Source: Polytrichum commune (Eukaryota > Streptophyta > Polytrichopsida > Polytrichales > Polytrichaceae). Taken from it: DNA of 48,428 nt. Within the stretch, counting starts at the first letter, position 1. Every line of letters starts with the position of its first letter. Positions 9,945-20,855 of the stretch are shown here, in pieces. Both the position numbers and the translations under genes were made by a program. The notes below the pieces were generated by a model. The model saw nothing but the letters and a program-made list of their open reading frames with translations. It searched no databases and was not told the DNA's origin. The stretch covers positions 40,054,001-40,102,428 of the forward strand of contig OX485804.1 of the NCBI GenBank assembly GCA_950295325.1, read 5' to 3'.

Positions 9945-10551
9945 ATGTAAAGTCTACATGGATTCCTACATGGCACCAAATGGATCATGTTTCACGGTAA
10001 TTTGGACTATTTTCAAAACCCACCTCTTGGAAGTAAGCCTAACACAAAACCGGGAGACCATGGCACTCCGAACGCTCACGACCATCGATTTATTCTATTT
10101 TATCATGTGTGAGGACCCACGTGAATAGAAATTCATTGAAATAGCATTTGGTTGACGGCACGGTCACATATGACTTCACACTACACTCGAGGGTCCGTGA
10201 CCACACTGCATGAGTTTGGAGGTGTGTTGGGACGACGGCCTTTGGACACTTTCTTTCGGGCTCTCACAATGTCATGGTCACGGCTCTCGGTTCGTGTGTG
10301 AAGTGGCCCTTTAGTGATGTGATCAAAAGCTTCAGATGAGTCAGGCGGACGTGACTACTATGTAGTGGAGGCTGACAGAGATACTACCTAAATTTGGTGA
10401 AACCCTCGTGGAACCTCCTCTGTCACTGATCACTTTTTCCCTACTTAATTACCTTGCCTGCAGCCAGTTAGGAGACTCTGGCCAGCTTCTATGTAACTCG
10501 AGTCTCGACTGTGGAAGTAGCGTTCTTTGTATGAGACTTGAATGAACTAGC

Positions 10552-10639
10552 AGCAAGCACTGAAAATCCAATAATGTATTATTGTGATAGGAAACAGCAA
10601 GCACAGAAAATCCATTAATGTATTATTGTGATAGGAAAT
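10552..10639. repeat. two 44-bp tandem copies
   Basis: The unit starting AGCAAGCAC and ending GTGATAGGAAA occurs twice head to tail (starts 10552 and 10596), with about two differences. This looks like a simple local duplication with no coding role. Confidence 0.85.
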
Positions 10640-10865
10640 CATGTTGGAGTCAATGTCACCAGGATTTTGATTGATGTGGAGACATAACTGGCATAATATT
10701 ATCAAGCGGTGTGTTAATTCGGTGTGAATGTGCACTAGCTGCGGTATTCCATGGTTATATTCTCGGGGTCTACATGAACGAGCACGCATTGCTTAATGAT
10801 GTTATGTGGGTGGATCAGGTTCTTCTTCTTTTTCATTTTTGAGGCGTACACAAGTGGGTAAGGGT

Positions 10866-11278
10866 ATTGAGTTCCACTTTTTTCTTGCTACAGAGCGGAA
10901 CTCTTTCCATCTCTTAGCAAAGAAACTAGATTACATTTACTTCAAGAATTTTCTCAATTACAAACGTGAATTGTACTTGAAGCAACCATCGGGACTACCC
11001 CACAACGCAAGAACATTGTTGCTTACCGCACCCCGATCCATAGACTTGTCATTGAAATTGGACAGTGGTTGATTATCCCAGCCTCTAGAGATAATAATTT
11101 ATGCCACTTGTGCTCTTATAATGTAGTTGAAAATGAGGCACACTTTGTGTTGGAGTGTCCCCTACACAATTCCATTAGAGATAAGTTTCAATCACTATAT
11201 GTGAATGTGATATTAAGGGGGGGCTTAAGTCTTTCTGTCAAGTGGACCATCAAGTCCATATTAGCTTCAATCTCATGA
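10866..11278 (+). pseudogene. LINE-like reverse transcriptase C-terminal fragment
   Basis: Two overlapping frames together read as the end of a non-LTR retrotransposon protein. The first contains KKLDYIYFKNFLNYKREL and RTLLLTAPRSIDLSLKLDSG. The second contains NNLCHLCSYNVVENEAHFVL followed by ECPLHNSIRDKF. The CHLC...EAHFVLEC block is the C-terminal CCHC zinc-binding region found after plant LINE reverse transcriptase (zf-RVT like). The frame changes at about 11070, at a shift of one base, so the copy is broken. No reverse transcriptase core motif is visible upstream. Confidence 0.6.
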
Positions 11279-14200
11279 AAGCTACCGCACTCCACCACAC
11301 TCTAGGGAATCACCCAGTTTCATACAATCTTGATGTACAAGTTATATTAACGATAAATATGGTTCACAATTTTGGGCATGTAGGCAGTGTTGGCACCATA
11401 ACATTCACTGCACTACAACTTTTGAAAAGTTTTGTGGGCCTGGGAACATTGTGAGTTAATTCGCAAATATGTAGGCTAAATGCTTATACTGTTGATGGAG
11501 TCAGGCTGACACTTGGACACAGAAGGAGTGAGGTCTTGCCACAAAACTTCAAGAACCCAACACACAATCAGAGTTCATCTTTGATAATTGAATTCAAATC
11601 AGCTACGGTGTAACGTTATGTACATGTAAATGGCGTTCTCAAATATTCTACTACACATGTACTGACATTCGGTTTCTCAGATTCTCAACGATACGCTACT
11701 CTTGAAGGCACTAAAACTCAAACAGTAGCACGAGTCACAAATTTCTACAAACATGATAATTCGAAAAAATGATGTTGTACAATTCGACTGAAGGAATAGA
11801 TTCTTAAAGGCGCAGAAGGAACGACATTCTCAATGCTCATGGAATGAAGGTCAGGAACACTGGTACCCTACAAAGTATAACATCAATCACAAACCACAGG
11901 TATGACCATATGACACGAATTGAGTATATAACTCATCGATGTCTCAGAACAACAATGTCTGTCCGCAGTGATTCAATCCTCCCATCAGCCAATCTAGCAA
12001 TCAAACATATGCATGCACTCGTCAATGATACCTCAGGTCTGAGGTTCACGAATGGTAGGTAAGGTATATAAGTTCCCAGATCAAGCAGGCAATTTATTCT
12101 TCTGAGCAGCACAGAACTGGCATAGAGTGGAGCCTGGAGTGGCAGGTCCCATGTACTGATGGCATCTTTAAGTTTAACCCCCAACTTGTCAGTTTATCCT
12201 TTTTGCCGACCTCCTGGCAAAGAGCACGCTAAGCTCATGACAACAAACACACAGGAATTCAATTACCATCCCAGCAGGGTGTCTACTGGAAAACATGTCA
12301 AAGATATTTTTGGGTGTTGATTCTGGGTTAGCAACATCTACATCAGTGTGGGTTCACAAATGATGTGGATGCTATTAGAAATCACTTTTGCATTTGGAGA
12401 TCATGTGTTCAACCTTGAGGAAATCTTGGACAACTTCAACGTGTTTGGTACGCTTATCTACTCCCGGACCTCCAATCTACCTGAAAGAATTTCTTGAACA
12501 CATAGATGCTTGATGTTGGCTTAGTTTATCTTGCTTAGGTTTCTTGTCACCAACCCCTCTCCAATGGGAAATTTACTAGACTGTATTGAATTACATTCAT
12601 GATAAATCTTGTGGCTCCCAACAATTATTAGTAAAGACAGGCCTTACAAAAAAAAAATAATAATAACACCCTTCGATTTAGGCAAGGGATGGTCACTTCA
12701 TGGTAGAAATATCCAATATCTACTCAATGTTGAGAGAAACTCTATACATTATGCACCTATGATGGTAGACAGCATTAGAAAAATGTTAGGGTCTTTGCCT
12801 AGGCATGGTACCTTGAGCAACTTGACACAAAATGTATACTTCCTGAGGTCTTCTATAAATTGTAATGAGAAACTAGTTACTAGGGATTTTGAACATTTTA
12901 AGTTTGAGAATATGTGTTAACTGATCCGAATTAATTCAATGAAAGGGGGGGGGGGGGTTATATGCCCTCGGTTTTGTCAAATTTAGATAGTGGATAGTGG
13001 AGTGGCTACATCTAATTGGTTGGCAGTCACCGTGGGGTGCCCCCACCCCTAACACCTCCTTCGCACACTTACCCTACTTCATATTTCTTCAACATAGCTT
13101 CACTTTTTTAAATGAAAAAATATGGGTTGGTGTTGACCCCTGTACTGCCTTAGCTAGTCCAAGGGGCTTGCTCTTGACTAGAAAGTACTCCAATACTATG
13201 GTGGCAATGAGGTTTTGAGCGACAAGAAGCAACTTTGCTTACTGTGGCCCTTGCCCATTGTAAAAGTGAATATCATTCAAAGGCTACCTTTGTGATGCCA
13301 CCGAAACATATTTTCTTTGAATTCATGCAAACATAACCTAAGAATCACTCCCTTTCTGCACACTCATTGTACACAATCTAGAGAAAATGTGAAGGCTTTA
13401 TATCCTACGCAAAAAGAACAATGAGGTAAACAAACAAACAAACAAATCTATGAATGGAAGCAAGCACACACTCAACCATTTGTCTTTTGACGGATGTTTG
13501 TTTGTTTATTTGTATTTCTAAGTGGATATGGTGTAAGCATTTCAACTTCAAGTATGTGTTCCATTTCTTAATTAGGCCATGTAGCAAATTTCATCACCTG
13601 TAAGTTAATTGGGTATAGCCTAAGGATGCTCTGACATGAGCATGGGTGAATTCAAGCACGCCAGTGGCCTGAAACATGGGAGACGATCATTAGTGGGATG
13701 ACATTGACATGCATGTGCTAGCATAGGCCCACCCGGATACAAAAGTGTTACATGGGCATTACAAACACTATAGATTGGTGAAGAATTGCAAGCAAAATAT
13801 GATCTTGAGATGATCCAATTGTCAATTGGTTTCTTGAGATGTGAACACTTCATGAGGTGTTAAAAATAATTATGCATGCATTTTCAGGATCAAGATTTTG
13901 AAAATGATGGATAAATAAATTCAATAGCTATGACCACCCCCGCATGCGGGGGGAGAGAGATTATTTTATTGTTACTATTCTTTGAGCAAGATCCATTCTA
14001 CCTTACCACACCAAATATTGTATTTCGTGTCACCGATTCTATTTGTCTTGCTCAATACTGATTGTAAACCACTTGTGTAGTATCACCAACACTAAATTGA
14101 AAAGAAAAAAAACATTATTTGTCTTTCGTAAAAAAAATTAGGGCAACCGTGCACTCCAGTTTGCAACCCATCAAGAACCCACAGGCATCTCCAATTCACC

Positions 14201-15849
14201 CTTCCATGCTCACACTCCGTGGAGTCAAACTACCGGATAAAATATGGGGATACTTTGCACTATTCCCAAATCCCGAGGCCATATAACCTCTTAAGGTAGA
14301 TGAGGCTAATTCAGTTAGTTTTCTTAATTGAACACTTGTTTTTGGCTCTTAATCAATGGTATAGTCGCATTAATTCAATGGGTGAATAATACATAATAAT
14401 TTAGTCAATGCTTTGATGATATTTGGATAAGTCACCTTCACAAAAGTCAAACTACACTCACCATCCTCCAAAATTAGGAGTGCTATCCACTAAGTTGTCA
14501 TAAGCTTGATTTTTGTGCTCAAGGTGCGCAAATTAGGAGGCGGCAGGTGGATGTGAGGTGCCAACCAACTTGTATTGTGGGTATTCTATAATGAAAAAAC
14601 AATTTGGTGACATTTTGTCTTACATGTGGACACTTTAGAGACATGACACAACCAATATTGGCATTGAACTTGGTTTTCATTGGCAAATGACCTATGTAAA
14701 ATCTGCTAATGATGTTGTCCACTTACACAACATTGAACAATAAAAGAGTTTCCCTTTACAACACCACATTGGGAAATAGAGAATCTTTGATTCCGGAGGC
14801 TAGGTCAACACCTTACTCAAGTCCAATTTTAACGATTCCAAATTCTTTGGTCCTAGTTCACAACTGCTCACTTACTCAACCTTCTAAATGCTCAAATCCA
14901 TCAACTAGATGATTCCACAAAACTGGAGGTGTCCACATTACCCTCATCTACCTTACGTTTGTTGTAGAATGTCATGAGTTTTAGGTTTTTGGACTTTACA
15001 AAGAAACTTGTTGCTGTTGATTTGCAGATCAAAACAATAGTCTTTGTTCTAACACATTTATGATAAAAAAATGATACTTTCTCAATGGAATTTCGGAGGC
15101 AAACCTTTGAGGAAAATAGCTCAATTTCCATCCCCATCATCCCCTACTTAATTTCTCATTGGATCAAAGCATACACAATTGAACTTTTAGGGTTCAATGC
15201 CGCTCTACAACTTCTCCACAATGTAATCCATAAACAAACAAACCCAAAAGAACATAACAATAAACACAGAAACAAAAGAGTGCAGATGTAAGCAATGAAG
15301 ATTTTAAGACAACCAAAAAAGCATGCAGAAAATAAATCTTAGTGACATTTGGAAGCATTATCATTGTTGCAGGGTGGAGATACAAAGCCAAGTATAATAG
15401 TCCAAAGGCATACAAAACTCTATGCACAGTATTCTAGCAATAATCTATGCATGATTTTCTTTGAAGAATCTTTAACTGAGCTAAATTTTAAATAATTAAA
15501 AAGTCTACATTTGGTCAGTAAAATAGAAATGCTAAATAAAGTACACTACATTCTTTCCAAAATTGAAATGAAATTGATTTAGGACTAATGGGGACTGAAA
15601 ACCCTCTACTGCTGTACAGGGCAATACTACACAATCAATTCAGTATGTGATGCATTCAAAGTGTTCTATCTACAGAGGTCAGAGGTCTAATGTCTTAACT
15701 CCAACTTCCATTATTTCCACATCATTCTGCAGACAAACAAAATCTTCCATCCACGCCTTTTCATGAAAAGTAATTTTTTCTTTTTTTTGGGTGATTGGTT
15801 TCTAGCACGCACAACTAGAAATTACTGTGTTGTGGTGATTGTGAAGTAC
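11279..15849. other. AT-rich intergenic DNA without recognisable genes
   Basis: About 4.6 kb with only short open frames that match nothing I know. Notable points are a run of 13 G (12945-12957) and a perfect 16-bp palindrome, CCCCCGCATGCGGGGG, near 13936. The segment adjoining 15849 is the 3' untranslated region of the HIR gene, whose end I cannot place. Degenerate repeat sequence is likely but not assignable. Confidence 0.4.
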
Positions 15850-18246
15850 TCAAAGATTTGCAGAGCGACCTTGCAACAGACCATTTCTGATTTGGTCTGC
15901 AACATCGCGTGCGGCACCAGGGCCGTGAGGAATAAAAACAGTGGAGTTCTTGGAATGGGCGCCAATTTCCTTCATTGTGTCAAAATACTGAGTTACCAAC
16001 ACCATGTCCATAACTTCCTTTGGTGAAGTCCCAGGAACGTTGTCCGAGAATGCCAAGACACTCTCCCTCAGACCATCAACGATAGCTTGACGTTGGCGTG
16101 CAATACCTACTCCAGATAGGTATTTTGACTCTGCCTCACCCTCAGCTCGCTTCACTTGTAGAATTTTTTCGGCTTCTGCCTTCTCGCGTGTTGCAAGCCT
16201 CATCCTAGCAGCTGAAATGCAATGCAAGGAATAGTTACCATTAAGTATACAACGAATAAGGTAACTGTGCCTAAGGATATTGAGCACGCAATTAGTGCAA
16301 GATGATTAGCAAATCCGTATTGAGGCTGTAGCCATTTTCCTCATAATTTTTGGAGCTCATATGAGTATCTTATTCATTGTCAAAGTGAAAACTGTCTTTC
16401 TTGAATGATCATATAAGCCCCCTAAATGCATTGAATATTGAATGTAGAATAGTTTTGAAATTTTAAGCACACAATCCAATCTTTTTTAAGCATGTCTTTA
16501 CAGTGTCCATTCATAGATCCACATCTCACCACACACCTATTAAATGAAGGTGTCCAATATTAATAAGTACCCTTTTTAGGCCTGCTTAGCTTAGAGCACT
16601 TCTACCTAGGTATATTTTCAAATAAACCCTATGGGTAAACATTTCCCAAATAGGGTGAATTTTCAAATTTCTTGAAGATTTGAGCAAAGGATCCTGAAGC
16701 TTGGATACACTCTGCGCCTTCACCCATATCTGACTGTATTTTACCCACATCTTTAAAGCTGTGCTCCAGCAAGTTAGAAAAGCTCAAAAGATTCAAATCC
16801 ACAAACAAAACTGTACCTGCATTGATTTCATTCATCGCGTGCTTCACGGTTGCGTCAGGCTCAATATCCACGATAAGAGTCTGCACGATTTCATACCCAT
16901 ATGTCCTCATTGCCTTCTCAAGTTCCTCCCTGACATTGTTGGCAATCTCATTCTTCTGCTCAAAGACGTCATCCAATATCATCTTGGGTACACTCGCTCG
17001 TACAACTGACATTTCACAACCACCAAAAATGGCAACAATGAGATAAAGGAGGAATTCCCTTAATATTGAGAGTGAGTCATCAACTTCGTGTCAACCAAAA
17101 TGGACTAGAATTAAACACCAAAGGGCTCCACTGCAATTAGCAGTTGTAAATACTGATCTAAAGAGCTCAGAGCAGAATACATATGTATAATTAAAAACCT
17201 ACAATCCACTGCAGAAATCATCATATTGAGTAAACCAGTACATTGTAAGTAGTTTGTAGTTTGTGAAAAACTTCTCATTCCTAGTTTGCAAGGCACCCTT
17301 ACCATCAAAGACATAAGCCTTGATCTGCTCCCGAGGATTTGTTAGCTTGTAAAAAGCATCCTCAGCAGCTTCAAGGTGTGCTCGATACTGTACTGAGGCA
17401 ACCAATGTCACAAAGACATTATCCTGTAAAGACATACTACGCACTGTTAAACCTTTGACAAAAATACCTTGAAAAAATGGTCCCGCACAACCTTGGAGCA
17501 TGACGATGACAAAACATATTCTTTGTAACTGAAAAGGTAAGTGGATGATATGTGGTCTCTCTTCTTAAATGAAACACCTAAATTGGACTGGTAAATGGCA
17601 AGGCTCGTAGTTAAAAATACACATCAAAAAAACATGTGTTATGATGAGATTGGACTACGTGCTCAGAAAATATAGGCTTCATTCTGGGTTCAAAAGATGA
17701 CACAATTGGGAGGGTCTATGTGATCACTTAAAGAGACACATAATCTTCACTTTAACCTCCAAAAAGTTTTACATCTCAACTCCAATTTTAAACTTTCAAA
17801 TGACATTTGCACGGTTCGCAATTGCTAACCAGATGAAATAATTTCTGATTTGATTCAACAGTTAAAATCGTCTGTGGAGTTGGAAGTGCCCACAACAAGG
17901 CCACATACCTTATACGAAAAATTTAAGCCACAATACATCTCAACATCTCAACTGTTCTTAGACCACTGCATTAAGGGAAAAGGGAATACTCCCCAAAAAC
18001 AAACAAAAAATCCATTAACAAACCTGAGAATTTACTTTCTGCAAGAGATATGTGTACCTTGGTTTTTGTTTCGCAGCGCACATCAAGCTGCTGAACCCGA
18101 AGAGACAGTCTACCTGCAATATTGATACCACAACACCATGGAACGCAATGGCACCCAGGGCCTACAATTCCTGTAAATCTTCCAAACCTCTCCTTCACAG
18201 CCACTGTGGATTGGTCCACCTGGACCAGACCAAACATATTTCCCAT
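15850..18246 (-). CDS. HIR: hypersensitive-induced reaction (HIR) protein, SPFH/band 7 family
   Basis: Four coding exons join in phase to a 286-residue protein: 18246-18058, 17423-17303, 17005-16817 and 16211-15850, all with GT-AG introns (634, 297 and 605 bp). HIR proteins are plant SPFH/prohibitin-like scaffolds in plasma-membrane microdomains, linked to immune cell death. The protein starts [19 protein letters not shown] (Gly2 is a likely myristoylation site), then [13 protein letters not shown], the band 7 core [14 protein letters not shown] and [21 protein letters not shown], the helical [20 protein letters not shown], and the conserved end TVFIPHGPG. Full length agrees with the family. 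Typical HIRs have a Cys pair near residues 6-7; this one has Gly-Leu. Introns 1 and 3 contain interspersed repeat copies. No break is seen, so it should be functional. Confidence 0.95.
16293..16575 (-). repeat. interspersed repeat inside HIR intron 3
   Basis: The stretch from GATGATTAGCAAATCC to AAGGTGTCC aligns along its length with 42743-43020, including GGAGCTCATATGA, TCTTATTCATT, TGATCATATA and CCAATCT.TTTTAA. It fills about half of the intron. A further copy of the same family lies in intron 1 (about 17600-17910) in the opposite orientation. It has no coding content. Confidence 0.7.
17600..17910 (+). repeat. interspersed repeat inside HIR intron 1
   Basis: It carries family motifs in order: GATGAGATTGGACTACGTGC, GGGTCTATGTGATCACTT, AATTGCTAACCAGATGA, and GTGGAGTTGGAAGTGCCCAC. 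It lies antisense to the gene, wholly within intron 1, and leaves both splice sites intact. Confidence 0.7.
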
Positions 18247-20096
18247 CTTGGTTTGCTAGTGTGCAACACCCTGTCATAATTTACAAAACACTCTTAGCAA
18301 TTATAAACCACCAAATTAGGACCTCTAAGATAACACATCCAGGTTGGAATAAATAACATTTAGTCCAAATAACCAGTACATTATACTTAGCTATGGCTGA
18401 AATCAATGTAACACACCCCTATCAAACAAGTCAGCGTGAGGGGAAAACTTGTGGCTATCTCAGTCGTTTCATAAGCGTAAAATCGTACGGATAGGGCCCC
18501 ACAATGCTCTGTTCAATCGTAGACAGATAATGGATGTTGCAATTGGCATAGTAAATATGTAAGAGTTTTGAGATGACTACTTGAAAGTTTCAACCATTTG
18601 TCTCCATTTGACATCCAAAAGGATGCTTCAACTAAACAAATTCTTACAGGCCGCAGTGACCTGTTGAGGTAAACAAAGCCTCTTTGAATCGGTTTTTTAG
18701 GTGAATCTACAAGACTCCGTGAACTATTGTTCAACCCCCGAGACTATGTACATTGTGGAAGTTAATAGAAGAGACGTGAAGGAAAAGCATTGCCTTTTAA
18801 GAATTGATGTTCAAATGTCAACACTTACAGATACAGGTAACCAGTAAACCACAAAAGAATGAAGAGAGACAGTTAAGCCAAAGATTTTAGAATTCCATAC
18901 TCAACTGAGAGCAATCAAAACAAGAATGAAATAGAAAACGATTCATTTACGGTGAGGTGCTTCGTGGATGATCTATTTTGATGCCAAACTACAATTTCCA
19001 CGGGGGCTATGAGTGGGTCTCAAGCCATATACGACTGCCCTGTTGCAATGCTTCAAAACTAGATATTCATTTACAGCCGAAGCAGGACACACTGTTCGCT
19101 ATGTGACAATAGCCAAATGATGAAGGAAAATAAGAGAAGATCAAGGAACTGTGCCCAGCTAGCACACCAAAAATGACAATGACCCACAATTGATCCAAAT
19201 CAAATAAATAAATCGATCATTCCATCAATGACAGAGTCCTTTGACGATGGCCTTACGGGTTATAACTGAAACTCCATTGCACAAGATAATTACAAGCATT
19301 TGACATAAACGTTATGGAGTTTATCACCTTCCAGGGTTTAACACTTTTTCAAAGTGTACCTTCACCGTAATCTCCGCTACACCTCATCTCACCATAAGCT
19401 TGCTCAAGAAAACCCCGTATTCACTTACAATTTCTAACAAAAGGAGCCTCAAATCATACGAAAAAAGGGACGAGCATCACATAACAAATAAGAAACTCAA
19501 ATGAGGTCGCGCTCTAAGTTGACACTGCCGCTTACTAGTTGTTAGGAAATCAGATCAAATTGCACACATGAACACAAAAAGAAGAAAAGAAAAACTCTAA
19601 AAAGCAGATCCCCTTCAATCTCGCCTCCAAACACCCCACAATAGCTCAACAACCACAACCACAATAACAAAAACCCAAAATCCAAACCCTCGCCTCCAAC
19701 CGACGCCTCTAACTTCGCCAAAACAAACACTCAACTCAACAACGCACACGAAATCTACCAAAAACCCTCCGGCAAATATTGCAATTCCGATCCACAACAA
19801 AAGAAAAACAGGGAAAAAGAAAGAAAACAAAAATCAAACAGACTCTAACGTTATGTTCCACGTTCCGCGACACCTTAAAACCCCGGGGTGCAAACTCCAC
19901 TATAATCTCCAACGAGCAACAGGCAGGAAAGGGGGAAGTGAGACACTAATTACCTTCACACTATTCTTGAAGGAAAAAACTTGGTTGAGTAATCAACCTT
20001 CTTCAACAACTTCTTCGACTCAGCCTTGTAAATGAGGTTTGAAAATCCATGTGAACGATGGGAGGTGGTACAATTCCTCTTCGAGACTATTTAAGG
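18247..20096 (-). promoter_or_regulatory. HIR promoter, leader exon and leader intron (model)
   Basis: Inferred from splice signals. A TATA-like CTTAAATAG lies near 20096-20087 on the minus strand. A leader exon then runs to a donor GTGAAG|GTAATTAG (exon ends 19954). The acceptor ATGACAG|GGTG gives a second leader piece, 18270-18247, directly before the ATG. The intron would be about 1.7 kb. Its 5' part (about 19860-19540) is T-rich with TTTTCTTTCTTTTTCCC on the minus strand, as in plant leader introns. A 15-codon upstream open frame begins with an ATG in the leader exon near 20045. Transcript evidence is needed to confirm these joins. Confidence 0.4.
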
Positions 20097-20639
20097 CTTC
20101 GTGGTGCTGTCTTTCAGTCGGCTCCGTGAGACTTAACCTTCGGAGAAGCTGCCACCAAGATTGAAGGGCAGGCTTCGTAGATCTGACGTGGTTGAATCTC
20201 GACCGTCGGTTTACTGCGCACCAACGGTCCAGATACCCGGATGGACAGATTCGCTGAGAACACGTCTTCATGGTTTAGTCGGCAGGAAGCAAGTCCCAAA
20301 ATAGGTTAGAGTAGAGGCGCCCATATCCGCGCACTTAAGAGAGTTCTGCGCCAAATTTGGAGAAGCTTTAGGCAGCACAAATTTTTTTCCTGTGTAGGAA
20401 GATAGAATTTAGGAGGATTGCAAATTCTTCGGTAATCGTACTCCTTGAATTTTAAAAAAAATTGTGAAGTTTCAAAGCCAGAAGTTGGCCTGAACATGTT
20501 GCCAACATCTAGAGTCTGCCATAACCGCTCATTCCTCCTCACTCTAGCACTCAAAACAAGGACCTGTGTCATGGCATTATTGATTCCAGCTTGATCAAAA
20601 TCCCATCCCAGCCTGATCGGAACCTATGTCCGGGAAGAA

Positions 20640-20855
20640 CCGGCAATCAGTTACAGATGAACCGGTTGAGTTGGAGAAATAACCGGTTGAAGTTCGAGAC
20701 TTCAGGAGAATTACCAATCGTTTTAGAGGAAGCTACATAATATATCTCAAATGAATGAAAGCAAAACCGGAAGATGTCAACATGTAACCGGTTAGATTTA
20801 GAATCACTAGGATCTTGACCGACTACGCCCAATAATTTCCCAGGCATTGATGGGA
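20640..20855 (-). repeat. dispersed repeat, single-unit copy (partner 24042-24590)
   Basis: On the minus strand it reads through the same ordered blocks as the 24-kb array: GGGAAATTATTGGGC, AACCGGTTACATGTTGACATC, CCGGTTTTGCTTT, TCCTCTAAAACGATTGGTAA, TTCTCCTGAAGTCT and AACTTCAACCGGTT. It has one unit where the partner has three. The palindrome AACCGGTT occurs repeatedly. No protein is conserved. Confidence 0.75.

Larger units (their letters stand above)
9120..10309. mobile_element. inverted-repeat element hosting a nested hAT
   Basis: Long terminal inverted repeats of about 36 bp begin GGGCCACTTTCACACACGA (9120-9138), with the complement at 10291-10309. The left repeat continues into GAGAGCCCGTGACCA and the right into the matching GAGAGCCGTGACCA. 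TTTA flanks both sides (9116-9119 and 10310-10313). Subterminal copies of CTTCACACTAC.CT.GAGGG lie near each end (about 9215 and 10172). Without the nested hAT and its duplication the element is about 506 bp and non-coding. The superfamily is not identified. Confidence 0.7.

Noticed and set aside
12609-12920. Plus-strand 103-codon open frame
   Set aside because: No recognisable motif, no splice-consistent neighbours, and it lies in repeat-like AT-rich DNA.
13405-13520. AAACAAACAAAC run and matching GTTTGTTTG run suggesting an inverted-repeat element
   Set aside because: Only simple-sequence complementarity; no termini or duplication found.
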